Source: Grimontia sedimenti
Lineage (GTDB): Bacteria; Pseudomonadota; Gammaproteobacteria; Enterobacterales; Vibrionaceae
Direction of reading: 5' to 3'
DNA length: 64,000 nt
Assembly (NCBI RefSeq): GCF_011045095.1
Contig: NZ_JAALDL010000002.1
Coordinates: 496,001 to 560,000 of the forward strand
In this document: positions 56,491 to 64,000 of the stretch, one piece after another
How the letters are laid out: every line of letters begins with the position of its first letter
Position numbering within the stretch: position 1 is the first letter of the stretch
Translations under genes and position numbers: made by a program
Notes under the pieces: model-generated
Databases searched by the model: none
The model's input: only the letters and a program-made list of their open reading frames with translations
Told to the model about the DNA's origin: nothing

Positions 56491-56907
56491 TTAACCTTCA
56501 AACACTGCTGTGTCTTTTTTCTCGTCTTGATGGACATCATCACCGCCACCAGAGCCCGGCTTCTGACCGCGTCCTTTCGGATCTGGGCCAAACTGATTTG
56601 GACCCGGTGTACCATCAAGAATACCTAACTCCACCAGCGCGAAGATAGGACCTACCAACGGAAGAAAAGTCACAATAATCCACCAAGGACTCTTGTTTCT
56701 GTCTTTCAGACGTTTGATATTCAGTGCGATAGAAGCATAAATGGCAAACAGTGAAATCGCCAATGCCAGTGCATCAAGCACTACATTCCCACCCTGATAG
56801 AAGAAAGTTGGCAGCACCATAATCAATACCGGGACGCTGTACAGCCAGTAATCTCGGCGTCGCATCCGGCCTTCAAAGGAGAGCAGTGCCCACTTTTGAT
56901 TGTTCAT
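56491..56907 (-). CDS. DUF805 inner-membrane protein
   Basis: 138 aa. SFEGRMRRRDYWLYSVPVLI is the DUF805 hallmark start, followed by four hydrophobic segments (DALALAISLFAIYASIALNIKRLKDRNKSPWW; LPLVGPIFALVELGIL). The cytoplasmic tail is hydrophilic and Gly/Pro-rich (GPNQFGPDPKGRGQKPGSGGG). Function unknown. TAGGAG precedes the ATG; it follows sohB by 8 bases and is likely co-transcribed with it. Confidence 0.88.
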   Translation of the reverse strand: MNNQKWALLSFEGRMRRRDYWLYSVPVLIMVLPTFFYQGGNVVLDALALAISLFAIYASIALNIKRLKDRNKSPWWIIVTFLPLVGPIFALVELGILDGTPGPNQFGPDPKGRGQKPGSGGGDDVHQDEKKDTAVFEG

Positions 56908-56915
56908 TTTTACTC

Positions 56916-57974
56916 CTAAACGATTGGTCGCTGACCGCGGCTAATCCACTTCAGCAGCACGCGGTCTAGCGCTTCTGCCGACGCACCGGCCAGTTTTTCT
57001 GCCAGTTTCTTGCGTTGAACATAACGCACGCCCAGCACATCTTTTTCTTTCACTGCCGACACCAGATAATCGTCACTGGTTCCAATGCTGTCAATTAATC
57101 CCAGTGGCAGTGCCTGATTGCCAAACCAATGCTCACCAGTAGCCACTTTTTCAAGATCTAATGATGGACGGTGGTCAGCAATAAAGTCTTTGAACAGTGT
57201 GTGAGTTTCTTCCAGCTCACTAACAAATTTCTCACGTGCCTTGTCGGTGTTTTCGCCAAACATGGTTAACGTGCGTTTGAATTCACCTGCAGTCAATTGC
57301 TCAAATTCAATGTCATGCTTTTTAAGCAGTTTGTTGAAGTTTGGCAACTGTGCAATCACACCGATGGAACCTACTACGGCAAAAGGCGCTGCAACGATCT
57401 TGTCTGCCACACATGCCATCATATAACCGCCACTTGCAGCCACTTTATCCACCGCAGCTGTCAGCGGTATACCTGCTTGCTTGATGCGATCAAGCTGTGA
57501 AGAAGCAAGGCCATATGCGTGAACCATACCGCCACCACTTTCAAGGCGCACCAGCACTTCATCACCCTCTTTGGCAACAGCCAGAATTGCCGTCACTTCT
57601 TCGCGCAAAGAAGTTACTTCACGTGCATCGATACTGCCTTTAAAATCCAAGACGAAAACATGTGGTTTACGGCTTTGTTCCAGCGTTGCCGTATCTGTCA
57701 TTTTCTTCGCTTCGTTCTTGGCTTCTTTAGCCTTCGCTTTCTCCGCTTTTTTATCTGCTTTGTCGCGCGCTTTTAATGCCGCTTCATCGTAGAGATGCGA
57801 TTCCATCGAATGCACTAAATCTTTATGTTTTTCAGTCAGGTTAGTGATTTCCAACTCACCTTTTTGAGACTGTTTTCCGCCAGCGCTTTTAGCAATAATA
57901 AGCACGACGATCACGGCGACTGCAAAGGTCAGCACTTTCGCCAGGAAAAGGCCGTAATCAAGCAAGAATTCCAA
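56916..57974 (-). CDS. sohB: SohB membrane protease (S49 family)
   Basis: 352 aa. A membrane segment at residues 5-28 (LDYGLFLAKVLTFAVAVIVVLIIA), a charged linker of Lys/Ala-rich repeats (KADKKAEKAKAKEAKNEAKK), then the peptidase S49 domain. The nucleophile Ser is in VAASGGYMMACVADKIVA, with VVGSIGVIAQLPNFN and the LTAGEFKRTLTMFG segment carrying the catalytic Lys. The start is a TTG at 57974: GAGGAACTAAGT lies just upstream and the sequence aligns with MEL-type SohB starts. It is a periplasm-facing peptidase, conserved next to yciK and topA. Confidence 0.93.
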   Translation of the reverse strand: MEFLLDYGLFLAKVLTFAVAVIVVLIIAKSAGGKQSQKGELEITNLTEKHKDLVHSMESHLYDEAALKARDKADKKAEKAKAKEAKNEAKKMTDTATLEQSRKPHVFVLDFKGSIDAREVTSLREEVTAILAVAKEGDEVLVRLESGGGMVHAYGLASSQLDRIKQAGIPLTAAVDKVAASGGYMMACVADKIVAAPFAVVGSIGVIAQLPNFNKLLKKHDIEFEQLTAGEFKRTLTMFGENTDKAREKFVSELEETHTLFKDFIADHRPSLDLEKVATGEHWFGNQALPLGLIDSIGTSDDYLVSAVKEKDVLGVRYVQRKKLAEKLAGASAEALDRVLLKWISRGQRPIV

Positions 57975-58219
57975 ACTTAGTTCCTCGTTTATTGTTGTTT
58001 CTGTGTACTTTTATTGAGCACAGATTTATGTGAATCCCGTCATTCTACTAGACATGAATACCCAAACAACCTCGTATGTCGCTTTCTTTACATCACCAGG
58101 TTGTTTCTTCTTCCCAAGCAGCCTTAAAATGCGAGCTTACAACAGTGCCTTTCACTCGCATGATGACGAGTGGCAAGTTTAGCAGGCACGCAAGATCAAA
58201 ATGAAAAGGATATTGTAAC

Positions 58220-58963
58220 GTGGAGTATCAAGTAGCAGCCGACGCATTGAATGGCAAAGTGATTCTGGTTACCGGCGCAGGCGACGGTATTGGCCGCCAG
58301 GCTGCCATCAGTTACGCACAACACGGTGCAACAGTGATTTTGCTGGGACGCACAGTGAAGAAACTGGAAAGCGTTTACGACGAAATCGAAGCAGCAGGTT
58401 ACCCGCAGCCAGCGATCATTCCACTCGATATGATGGGTGCAACCCGCCAGCATTATTTGGATATGACCGACACCATCGAGCAGCAGTTCGGTAAGCTGGA
58501 CGGTGTTTTACACAACGCAGGCATGCTGGGCGTGCTGAGCCCATTCGATCAAATAGAAGAAAAAGCCTACGACGAAGTCATGCAGGTGAACGTGAAAGCG
58601 ACCTTCCTGATGACACAAGCGCTAATGCCTTTGATTCAAAAATCTGAAGATGGCCGTATCGTTTTCACCTCATCGACAGTGGGGCATTCAGGACGCGCAT
58701 TCTGGGGCACCTACGCTATCTCTAAATTCGCGACTGAAGGTATGATGCAGGTGCTGGCTGATGAGCTCAGCAACACCACGGTGAAGGTCAACGCCATCAA
58801 TCCAGGGGGTACGCGCACTAAAATGCGCGCCTCAGCTTTCCCTGCCGAAGATGCCAACAACCTTAAGACACCACTGGATATCATGCCACTATACCTTTAC
58901 CTGATGGCACCTGAGGGTAAAGACGTGAATGGTCAGTGTATTGATGCTCAACCGAAGCGCTAG
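58220..58963 (+). CDS. yciK: YciK short-chain oxidoreductase
   Basis: 247-aa SDR: NGKVILVTGAGDGIGRQAAI (NAD(P)-binding TGxxxGIG, near residue 18), LHNAGMLG, and catalytic Ser/YxxxK in VFTSSTVGHSGRAFWGTYAISKFATEG. Physiological substrate unknown. The start is a GTG at 58220 (MEYQVAADALNGK) with AAGGA about 10 bases upstream. Divergent from sohB, as in the related enterobacterial block; btuR, which lies near yciK in E. coli, is absent here. Confidence 0.92.
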   Translation: MEYQVAADALNGKVILVTGAGDGIGRQAAISYAQHGATVILLGRTVKKLESVYDEIEAAGYPQPAIIPLDMMGATRQHYLDMTDTIEQQFGKLDGVLHNAGMLGVLSPFDQIEEKAYDEVMQVNVKATFLMTQALMPLIQKSEDGRIVFTSSTVGHSGRAFWGTYAISKFATEGMMQVLADELSNTTVKVNAINPGGTRTKMRASAFPAEDANNLKTPLDIMPLYLYLMAPEGKDVNGQCIDAQPKR

Positions 58964-58964
58964 C

Positions 58965-59006
58965 GAGATACGAGATATGAGATACGAGATACGAGATACG
59001 AGATAG
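58965..59006. repeat. Heptanucleotide tandem repeat (GAGATAC)6
   Basis: Six consecutive 7-base units, GAGATAC with T or G in the last position of units 2 and 6, starting one base after the yciK stop codon. Such tracts may vary in copy number by slippage. Confidence 0.95.
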
Positions 59007-59100
59007 AAGACTGTAGTTGAGCTTCCACAGATAGTCTTTTATCTGCTCTTTCTATATTCTGCTCTGGCTAATCACTGCTCTTTTTCGGTTTCATAACGAC

Positions 59101-59126
59101 AAAAGCCAGCATCTCTGCTGGCTTTT
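59101..59126. terminator. Bidirectional terminator between yciK and rluB
   Basis: AAAAGCCAGCA and TGCTGGCTTTT form a perfect 11-bp stem with loop TCTC. Confidence 0.92.
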
Positions 59127-59146
59127 TCTTTACATATTCCAAACCA

Positions 59147-60142
59147 TTAACGTGGTTTGCGATTTCCACCTGTCTTCTTCTGACGAGTAGAAGACTGACC
59201 GGAACGGTTTGCGCCAGGCTTACCTGGACGACCGCCACCTGTGCGGGTGCGGTTACCGGCTGGTTGACCACCACGACGATTACGTGGCTTGCGGGTTTCA
59301 CCAGACTCAACACGCTCTTCATAACGACGCACTGCACGACGAATCTTTTGCGCACGCGCTTTACGCTTCTTGGTTTCTGGGTCGATCATGGTTTCTTGTT
59401 CTGCACGCAGTTCTACCATCTCGCGAAGATAGTTCACATCGCTCAGTTCAAGCTCCATCCAACCGCCACGAGGCAGTTCTTTGCTCAGGTAGATATCACC
59501 ATAGCGAACACGCTTAAGACGACTCACAGTCACGCCCTGAGTTTCCCAAAGACGACGTACTTCGCGGTTACGACCTTCAGTGATCACTACGTAGAAGGTG
59601 TGGTTTGAACCTTCACCACCTGCGTAAACCACGTCTTCGAAACGTGCTTCACCGTCTTCCAGTTCAACGCCGCGAACCAGATTACGGACCATCTCTTCGT
59701 TAACTTCGCCGAATACACGAACCATGTATTCGCGCTGCACCTGACGGCTTGGGTGCATCAAACGGTTTGCCAATTCACCATCTGTGGTGAAAAGCAGAAG
59801 ACCTGAGGTGTTTGCGTCCAGACGGCCTACTGCCACCCAACGCGCGCCATTCAGGCGTGGCAGGCGGTCAAACACAGTGCGGCGACCTTCTGGATCGCTG
59901 CGGGTACACAATTCGCCTTCCGGCTTGTTGTATGCCAGAACACGACAAACTTGTTCAGAAGACGCAGAAATTTGCACATGGTGACCATCAACACGTACGT
60001 TAGCATTCAGGTCTTCCAAACGGTCGCCCAGTTTTGCTACTACACCGTTAACACTCACTCGGCCAGACTGAATCATGCCCTCGATTTCACGACGTGAACC
60101 AAGACCTGCACGGGCCAGCACCTTCTGTAATTTTTCGCTCAT
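59147..60142 (-). CDS. rluB: 23S rRNA pseudouridine(2605) synthase
   Basis: 331 aa. An S4 RNA-binding domain ([31 protein letters not shown]) precedes the RsuA-type synthase domain with catalytic Asp in [21 protein letters not shown] (near residue 108) and [17 protein letters not shown]. The C-terminal 70 residues are a basic, disordered tail ([20 protein letters not shown]), probably for rRNA binding. It modifies one uridine of 23S rRNA during ribosome assembly. Confidence 0.95.
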   Translation of the reverse strand: MSEKLQKVLARAGLGSRREIEGMIQSGRVSVNGVVAKLGDRLEDLNANVRVDGHHVQISASSEQVCRVLAYNKPEGELCTRSDPEGRRTVFDRLPRLNGARWVAVGRLDANTSGLLLFTTDGELANRLMHPSRQVQREYMVRVFGEVNEEMVRNLVRGVELEDGEARFEDVVYAGGEGSNHTFYVVITEGRNREVRRLWETQGVTVSRLKRVRYGDIYLSKELPRGGWMELELSDVNYLREMVELRAEQETMIDPETKKRKARAQKIRRAVRRYEERVESGETRKPRNRRGGQPAGNRTRTGGGRPGKPGANRSGQSSTRQKKTGGNRKPR

Positions 60143-60366
60143 TGACTAACTACCTTACTGTCGCCTTCACAGGCGTCGATGTCGGAAAGAAAACCTTTGG
60201 AGGCGCGACTGAGCGCGGATCTAAGGCAACGGCGTATTATGCCAAAATGCACACAATGACACCACATAATTTCACGGAATCGATAATGGCTGAATCTGGC
60301 AATTTTCGTTTGCACTCAGCGATTTTATTTAACTGAGAGTTTTTGCCCAATTGCCCCTCTTCTAGC

Positions 60367-60987
60367 CTATTCAAAAGGAGAGGTATCGCCTGTACCACGA
60401 CGGAGAATTTCAGGCTCATCTTCGCTGAGATCGATAACTGTAGTTGGCTGCTCGCCCAGATAGCCACCGTTGAGAATACAGTCAACGGCATGTTCTAACT
60501 GGTCGCGGATTGCTTCCGGATCTGACTCTGTATGCTCATTCCCCGGTAAGATTAGCGATGTCGACATCATCGGCTCGCCCAACGCCTCAAGTAAATCCAA
60601 CGCAATTTGGTTTTCCGGCACGCGGATACCGATGGTTTTACGCTTAGGGTTCATCAGTCGACGAGGGACTTCTTTAGTCGCTTTCAAGATAAATGTGTAA
60701 CAACCCGGCGTATTGTTCCGAATCAAGCGGTAGGCACTGTTGTCGACACGGGCATAGACCGACAGCTCAGATAAATCACGACACATCAGCGTGAAGTTAT
60801 GTCTGTCATCCAGTCGGCGAATTCGACAGATTCGCTCAAGTGCTTGTTTGTTTTCCAATTGGCAACCCAGCGCATAACCAGAATCCGTTGGGTAGATAAT
60901 CACGCCACCGTTACGAACAATCGCAACAGCTTGATTGATAAGACGTGCTTGCGGGTTTTCAGGATGCACGTAAAAGAATTGGCTCAC
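60367..60987 (-). CDS. yciO: YciO-family protein (Sua5/YrdC domain)
   Basis: 206 aa: [54 protein letters not shown], and late [19 protein letters not shown]. It is related to threonylcarbamoyl-AMP synthases but of the YciO branch, whose role is not clear. Its start overlaps the stop of trpH (4 bases), indicating a trpH-yciO operon. The 224 bases before rluB contain nothing recognisable. Confidence 0.93.
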   Translation of the reverse strand: MSQFFYVHPENPQARLINQAVAIVRNGGVIIYPTDSGYALGCQLENKQALERICRIRRLDDRHNFTLMCRDLSELSVYARVDNSAYRLIRNNTPGCYTFILKATKEVPRRLMNPKRKTIGIRVPENQIALDLLEALGEPMMSTSLILPGNEHTESDPEAIRDQLEHAVDCILNGGYLGEQPTTVIDLSEDEPEILRRGTGDTSPFE

Positions 60988-61859
60988 ACTTCCTCCTCAT
61001 GAGGCATTTCTGCCCCGGCAATCTCGGGCAAAGACCAGTTTTCCCAGACTTCCTTACAACCTTTCGGTAAGTATAAGTTACGACCCAACTCCAGCCACGG
61101 TGAAGGGTAATGAAAATCAGAGCCTTGGGAACCAGCTAACCCGAACTGAATAGCATAGTCGCCCAGCAGACGACGTTCATTGGGCGATTGTTGTGGCTGA
61201 GCAACTTCCATTGCATCACCACCTGCATCAACAAAAGCCTGAAGCAGGCGTTTCAACCATTTAGCGGTAAGTTTATACCGACCAGGATGAGCCAGCACGG
61301 CTTGACCACCCGCTTTGTGAATAACATCAACGGCTTCCTGAATCGTACACCAGTTTGGTGGTACATAACCCGGGTTTCCGCGGGTTAGATATTTTTTGAA
61401 TACGGCCTGCATGTTTTTCACATGCCCCTGCTCCACCATCCAACGGGCAAAGTGGGCGCGTGTAAGCGCGACATCGCCTGCCAGCGCTTTTGTGCCTTCG
61501 AGCGCGCCGGGCATACGCTGCTTTTCCAAGCGTTCTGCAATTTGTACTGCACGTTCATCGCGGCGCGCTGACTGCTCTACGATCAGCTTCTGCAATTCAG
61601 GAGACTCAGGATCGATATTGAGACCGACGACATGGATGTCTTTGTTTTCCCAAACTGTCGATATTTCAATACCATTGACGATGTGTAACGGCAGATTGTC
61701 ACGGGCGACGACTGCTTTGGCTTCTTCCAGTCCTGCCACCGTATCGTGATCGGTAATCGCCAACACATTGACGCGAAAATCAACCGCGCGCTTGACCAAG
61801 TCTTCCGGTGTGAAGCGCCCATCCGACGCTGTTGTGTGGCTATGTAGATCAAATAGCAT
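60984..61859 (-). CDS. trpH: PHP-domain 5'-3' exoribonuclease (RNase AM / TrpH)
   Basis: 291 aa. [38 protein letters not shown] and [21 protein letters not shown] carry the PHP metal ligands; the late HPGRYKLT and [11 protein letters not shown] add the last ones. In E. coli the protein trims 5' ends of rRNAs and degrades short RNAs and 3',5'-linked bisnucleotides. Divergent from the trp promoter, as in enterobacteria. Confidence 0.93.
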   Translation of the reverse strand: MLFDLHSHTTASDGRFTPEDLVKRAVDFRVNVLAITDHDTVAGLEEAKAVVARDNLPLHIVNGIEISTVWENKDIHVVGLNIDPESPELQKLIVEQSARRDERAVQIAERLEKQRMPGALEGTKALAGDVALTRAHFARWMVEQGHVKNMQAVFKKYLTRGNPGYVPPNWCTIQEAVDVIHKAGGQAVLAHPGRYKLTAKWLKRLLQAFVDAGGDAMEVAQPQQSPNERRLLGDYAIQFGLAGSQGSDFHYPSPWLELGRNLYLPKGCKEVWENWSLPEIAGAEMPHEEEV

Positions 61860-61880
61860 TCATTTTCTTCTATTTGTTGC

Positions 61881-61913
61881 TTGACTTCGCCAACATATAC
61901 TAGTTAACTAGTA
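61881..61913 (+). promoter_or_regulatory. trp promoter with TrpR operator
   Basis: TTGACT at 61881-61886, 17 bases, TTAACT at 61904-61909. Overlapping the -10 is the 16-base perfect palindrome TACTAGTTAACTAGTA (61898-61913), the same core as the E. coli trp operator. TrpR with bound tryptophan would therefore block this promoter. Confidence 0.95.
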
Positions 61914-61945
61914 CACGATTACTTATTCAAATGGATATCGTCTTC

Positions 61946-62008
61946 ATGGTACAGCATAACCTCATCCAACAAACAGCACTGATTAACTGGTGGTGGCACT
62001 CCCAATAG
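61946..62008 (+). CDS. trpL: trp leader peptide
   Basis: MVQHNLIQQTALINWWWHSQ, 20 aa, with three consecutive Trp codons near the end, in the expected place between operator and terminator. An in-frame ATG at 61931 has no ribosome site; GGA at 61934 serves the ATG at 61946. Ribosome stalling at the Trp codons would sense charged tRNA-Trp. Confidence 0.93.
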   Translation: MVQHNLIQQTALINWWWHSQ

Positions 62009-62074
62009 CGGGCGGTGTGATGAGTGATATCTCAAGGAAAGACGACACCAAGCCCGCATAACGCGGGTTTTTTT
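62008..62074 (+). terminator. trp attenuator (antiterminator / terminator pair)
   Basis: Terminator: AAGCCCGC (62050-62057) with GCGGGTTT (62063-62070), then T to 62074. Antiterminator: GCGGGCGGTGT (62008-62018) can pair with ACACC and GCCCGC (62045-62057, two-base bulge), excluding the terminator. Region 2 starts at the leader stop codon, as in other trp leaders. Confidence 0.9.
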
Positions 62075-62129
62075 GTACCTATTTTTTCCCGGAAACTGGA
62101 TTGGGAATGACAAGCTAAGGACTCAGATT

Positions 62130-63143
62130 ATGATCATCGTGCTAAAGCCTCAGGCAACAGAACAAGAAGCAAAACACATCCTGAACAAGATTGAGAACGC
62201 TGGCTTGAAGCCACTTTACATGCCGGGTGTAGAGCGTATTGTTTTGGGCGCACTGGGTGATGAACGCGTATTACAGAAGCTTCATCTGGAAAGCGACCCA
62301 CTGGTTGAAGAAGTTAAACCTATCCTGACCAAATACAAAATGGTGTCCCGCGAAGTACAGGCACACAACAGCGTGGTCCGTATCGGTAATGTGCCAGTTG
62401 GCGGCGACAAATTCGCGGTTATTGCTGGTCCTTGCTCTGTAGAATCCGAACAACAACTGATGTCTGTTGCAGATGTCGTCAAAGGTCATGGCGCGGTTGC
62501 CCTTCGCGGCGGCGCTTACAAACCACGCACCAGCCCTTATGACTTCCAAGGCATGGGCGTTGAAGGCCTGAAATTGCTTAAACAAGCAAGTGAAGCCACT
62601 GGCATGCCAACTGTTTCTGAAGTCATGGAAGTCGGTCAGGTTGATTCACTGTGTGAATACATCGACTGCTTGCAAATTGGCGCGCGTAATATGCAGAACT
62701 ACGGATTGTTAAAAGCCGTGGGCGAAACTGGTAAACCGATCTTGTTAAAACGCGGACTTTCCGCCACTATCGAGGAACTGTTGCTGGCGGCAGAATATAT
62801 CTATGATGCTGGCAACCCGAACATTATTCTCTGTGAGCGCGGCATTCGTACATTTGAAACAGCAACGCGTAATACTTTGGATTTAAATGCAGTCGCTTAC
62901 ATCAAGCAGCGCAGCCACTTGCCCGTGGTCGTCGACCCAAGTCATGGCACCGGCGTACGTGAGCTTGTCATTCCATTGTCTCGTGCGGCAGCAGCGGTAG
63001 GCGCCGACGGTATCATCGTTGAAAGCCACCTCAATCCAGCAGAAGCGCTGTCAGATGGGCATCAAGCACTGACAGGGGAAATGTTCGCGCAGTTAATGCA
63101 AGAATTGAAACCATTTGTAGAAGCAGCAGGGAGAACGCTGTGA
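62130..63143 (+). CDS. 3-deoxy-7-phosphoheptulonate synthase, Thermotoga type with N-terminal regulatory domain
   Basis: 337 aa, first enzyme of the shikimate pathway (PEP + erythrose-4-phosphate to DAHP). Residues 1-75 ([20 protein letters not shown] to KYKMVSREV) form a ferredoxin-like regulatory domain as in Thermotoga maritima DAHP synthase. The catalytic barrel follows: [68 protein letters not shown], and [10 protein letters not shown]. This is not the AroF/G/H type of E. coli. Start at 62130 (AAGG upstream); the frame back to 62073 overlaps the attenuator. Its last codon overlaps the trpE GTG. Under TrpR and attenuator control it would match precursor supply to tryptophan demand. Confidence 0.94.
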   Translation: MIIVLKPQATEQEAKHILNKIENAGLKPLYMPGVERIVLGALGDERVLQKLHLESDPLVEEVKPILTKYKMVSREVQAHNSVVRIGNVPVGGDKFAVIAGPCSVESEQQLMSVADVVKGHGAVALRGGAYKPRTSPYDFQGMGVEGLKLLKQASEATGMPTVSEVMEVGQVDSLCEYIDCLQIGARNMQNYGLLKAVGETGKPILLKRGLSATIEELLLAAEYIYDAGNPNIILCERGIRTFETATRNTLDLNAVAYIKQRSHLPVVVDPSHGTGVRELVIPLSRAAAAVGADGIIVESHLNPAEALSDGHQALTGEMFAQLMQELKPFVEAAGRTL

Positions 63144-64000
63144 AAAACCACGCTTTAAATAAAGGCGAACTCGACGTATTGAGCCTGGATGTGCCATACG
63201 TCGCTGCACCCACTGAATTGTATGCGGCGATCTGTCAGGATCGCCCACATAGTCTGTTACTAGAATCTGCCGAGATTGATTCCAAACAGGATCTCAAAAG
63301 CCTGATGTTGGTCGACGCGGCAGTGCGTATCGTTTGTCGTGGCCACACGGTTGAACTCGAAGCTAAGAGCCAAAACGGCCACAACGTGCTTGATGCCGTT
63401 GAAGCCGAGCTCGTCAGACAACAAATTGCTATCGAAAGTGAGCGTCAGCCAGAGCTGCTGACCTTACACTTTGCTGAAGAAAACCGCACACTGGATGAAG
63501 ACGCCCGTCTGCGCCAGCCATCCCCTTTTGATGCGCTGCGTTTGGTTCAGCATGCTTTCAAACTGGATGGTCTGCCAGACGAAGCATTATTTGTCGGTGG
63601 TTTGTTTGCGTACGACTTAGTCGCGCAATTTGAACCACTGCCAGACGTGGAATCCGGTAACCGTTGTCCTGACTACCTGTTTTATGTTGCGGAAACCCTT
63701 TTGGTTATCGACCACCAGCGTCGCAAAGCCAAACTTCAGGCAACCCAGTTTGGTGGTAACGAAAACACCGAAACCTATTTTGATTTGAGCCGCCGCTTAC
63801 AGGCGATTCGGGAAAGCTGCCTGAATCCAACCGAAATGCCTTCTGCGAAGCAACTGGACAGTGTTGATGTAGCCGTATCCGTTAGCGACGAAGATTTCTG
63901 CAATGCGGTCGATGAGCTCAAAGGCTACGTGGTAAAAGGCGATGTTTTCCAAGTTGTTCCAAGCCGTCGCTTCACTTTGCCATGCCCTTCCCCGCTAAAC
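63140..64000 (+). CDS. trpE: Anthranilate synthase component I, 3' part outside window
   Basis: Open from a GTG at 63140 (overlapping the previous stop as GTGA) to the window end: [31 protein letters not shown] (tryptophan feedback-site LLES motif), and [40 protein letters not shown]. The last segment is the start of the chorismate-binding domain. 287 of about 520 residues are present. The enzyme makes anthranilate from chorismate with TrpG. Translational coupling to the DAHP synthase is likely. Confidence 0.95.
   Translation, partial: MKNHALNKGELDVLSLDVPYVAAPTELYAAICQDRPHSLLLESAEIDSKQDLKSLMLVDAAVRIVCRGHTVELEAKSQNGHNVLDAVEAELVRQQIAIESERQPELLTLHFAEENRTLDEDARLRQPSPFDALRLVQHAFKLDGLPDEALFVGGLFAYDLVAQFEPLPDVESGNRCPDYLFYVAETLLVIDHQRRKAKLQATQFGGNENTETYFDLSRRLQAIRESCLNPTEMPSAKQLDSVDVAVSVSDEDFCNAVDELKGYVVKGDVFQVVPSRRFTLPCPSPLN

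Noticed and set aside
62073-62129. Longer DAHP synthase start at a TTG at 62073
   Set aside because: It lies in the T run of the trp attenuator, and the homologous N-terminus begins at the ATG at 62130.
1-64000. tRNA, rRNA, phage, integron or insertion-sequence genes
   Set aside because: None could be recognised by reading either strand. No transposase, integrase or cloverleaf-like sequence was found.

Overview
The window looks like the chromosome of a marine gammaproteobacterium of the Vibrionaceae, perhaps near Grimontia, Enterovibrio or Photobacterium. This is inferred from the E. coli-like block topA-yciN-sohB-yciK-rluB-yciO-trpH-trp, from Vibrio-like protein sequences, and from an interspersed repeat whose ends read TATACCCAAAYAACC. 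I see no phage, insertion sequence, CRISPR array, rRNA or tRNA.

Layout. (1) 1-15.1 kb: one myo-inositol catabolic locus in two pieces: iolA-iolE-iolC (IolC fused to DUF2090) and iolG-iolB facing a PhyH-type dioxygenase. Between the pieces lie a TetR/CurA-type pair, a DM13 protein, a cholesterol-oxidase-like lipoprotein, a patatin, a DMT-family transporter behind a structured leader, and tag. TGAAA-N6-TTTCA palindromes mark both iol promoters. (2) 15.2-25.7 kb: four consecutive minus-strand RTX proteins with the same C-terminal module but different inner modules. (3) 26-28.7 kb: a MATE exporter, a YgjP-like peptidase and a 266-bp MITE-like element. (4) 28.7-41.4 kb: a second inositol-type locus, comprising a LacI regulator, an ABC importer with an IolE-like isomerase, and divergent iolD-idh-iolC-iolB-iolJ-idh. 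Identical 14-bp operators lie at lacI and iolD. (5) 41.5-52.5 kb: a thioredoxin-like protein and a nitrate assimilation cluster: PP2C/kinase fusion, nitrate transporter, nirDB and cobA, divergent from nasA, with a sigma-54-type promoter on each side. (6) 52.5-64 kb: a VOC protein and the topA-trp block. The trp promoter/operator and a Trp-Trp-Trp attenuator precede a DAHP synthase of the Thermotoga type, which overlaps trpE.

The genes fit a flexible marine heterotroph that takes up and oxidises cyclitols by two parallel routes, assimilates nitrate under nitrogen control, and secretes or displays calcium-binding modular proteins. Locus A appears to rely on the DUF2090 half of IolC for the aldolase step, whereas locus B carries a separate IolJ aldolase.

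Caution: seven genes (iolA, tetR, DMT transporter, phyH, third RTX gene, nasA, topA) are each broken by exactly one missing base. Because topA and the Fe-S N-terminus of nasA are among them, base-calling deletions are more likely than real pseudogenes. I give these genes their full reconstructed extents. All positions and structures were read by eye.
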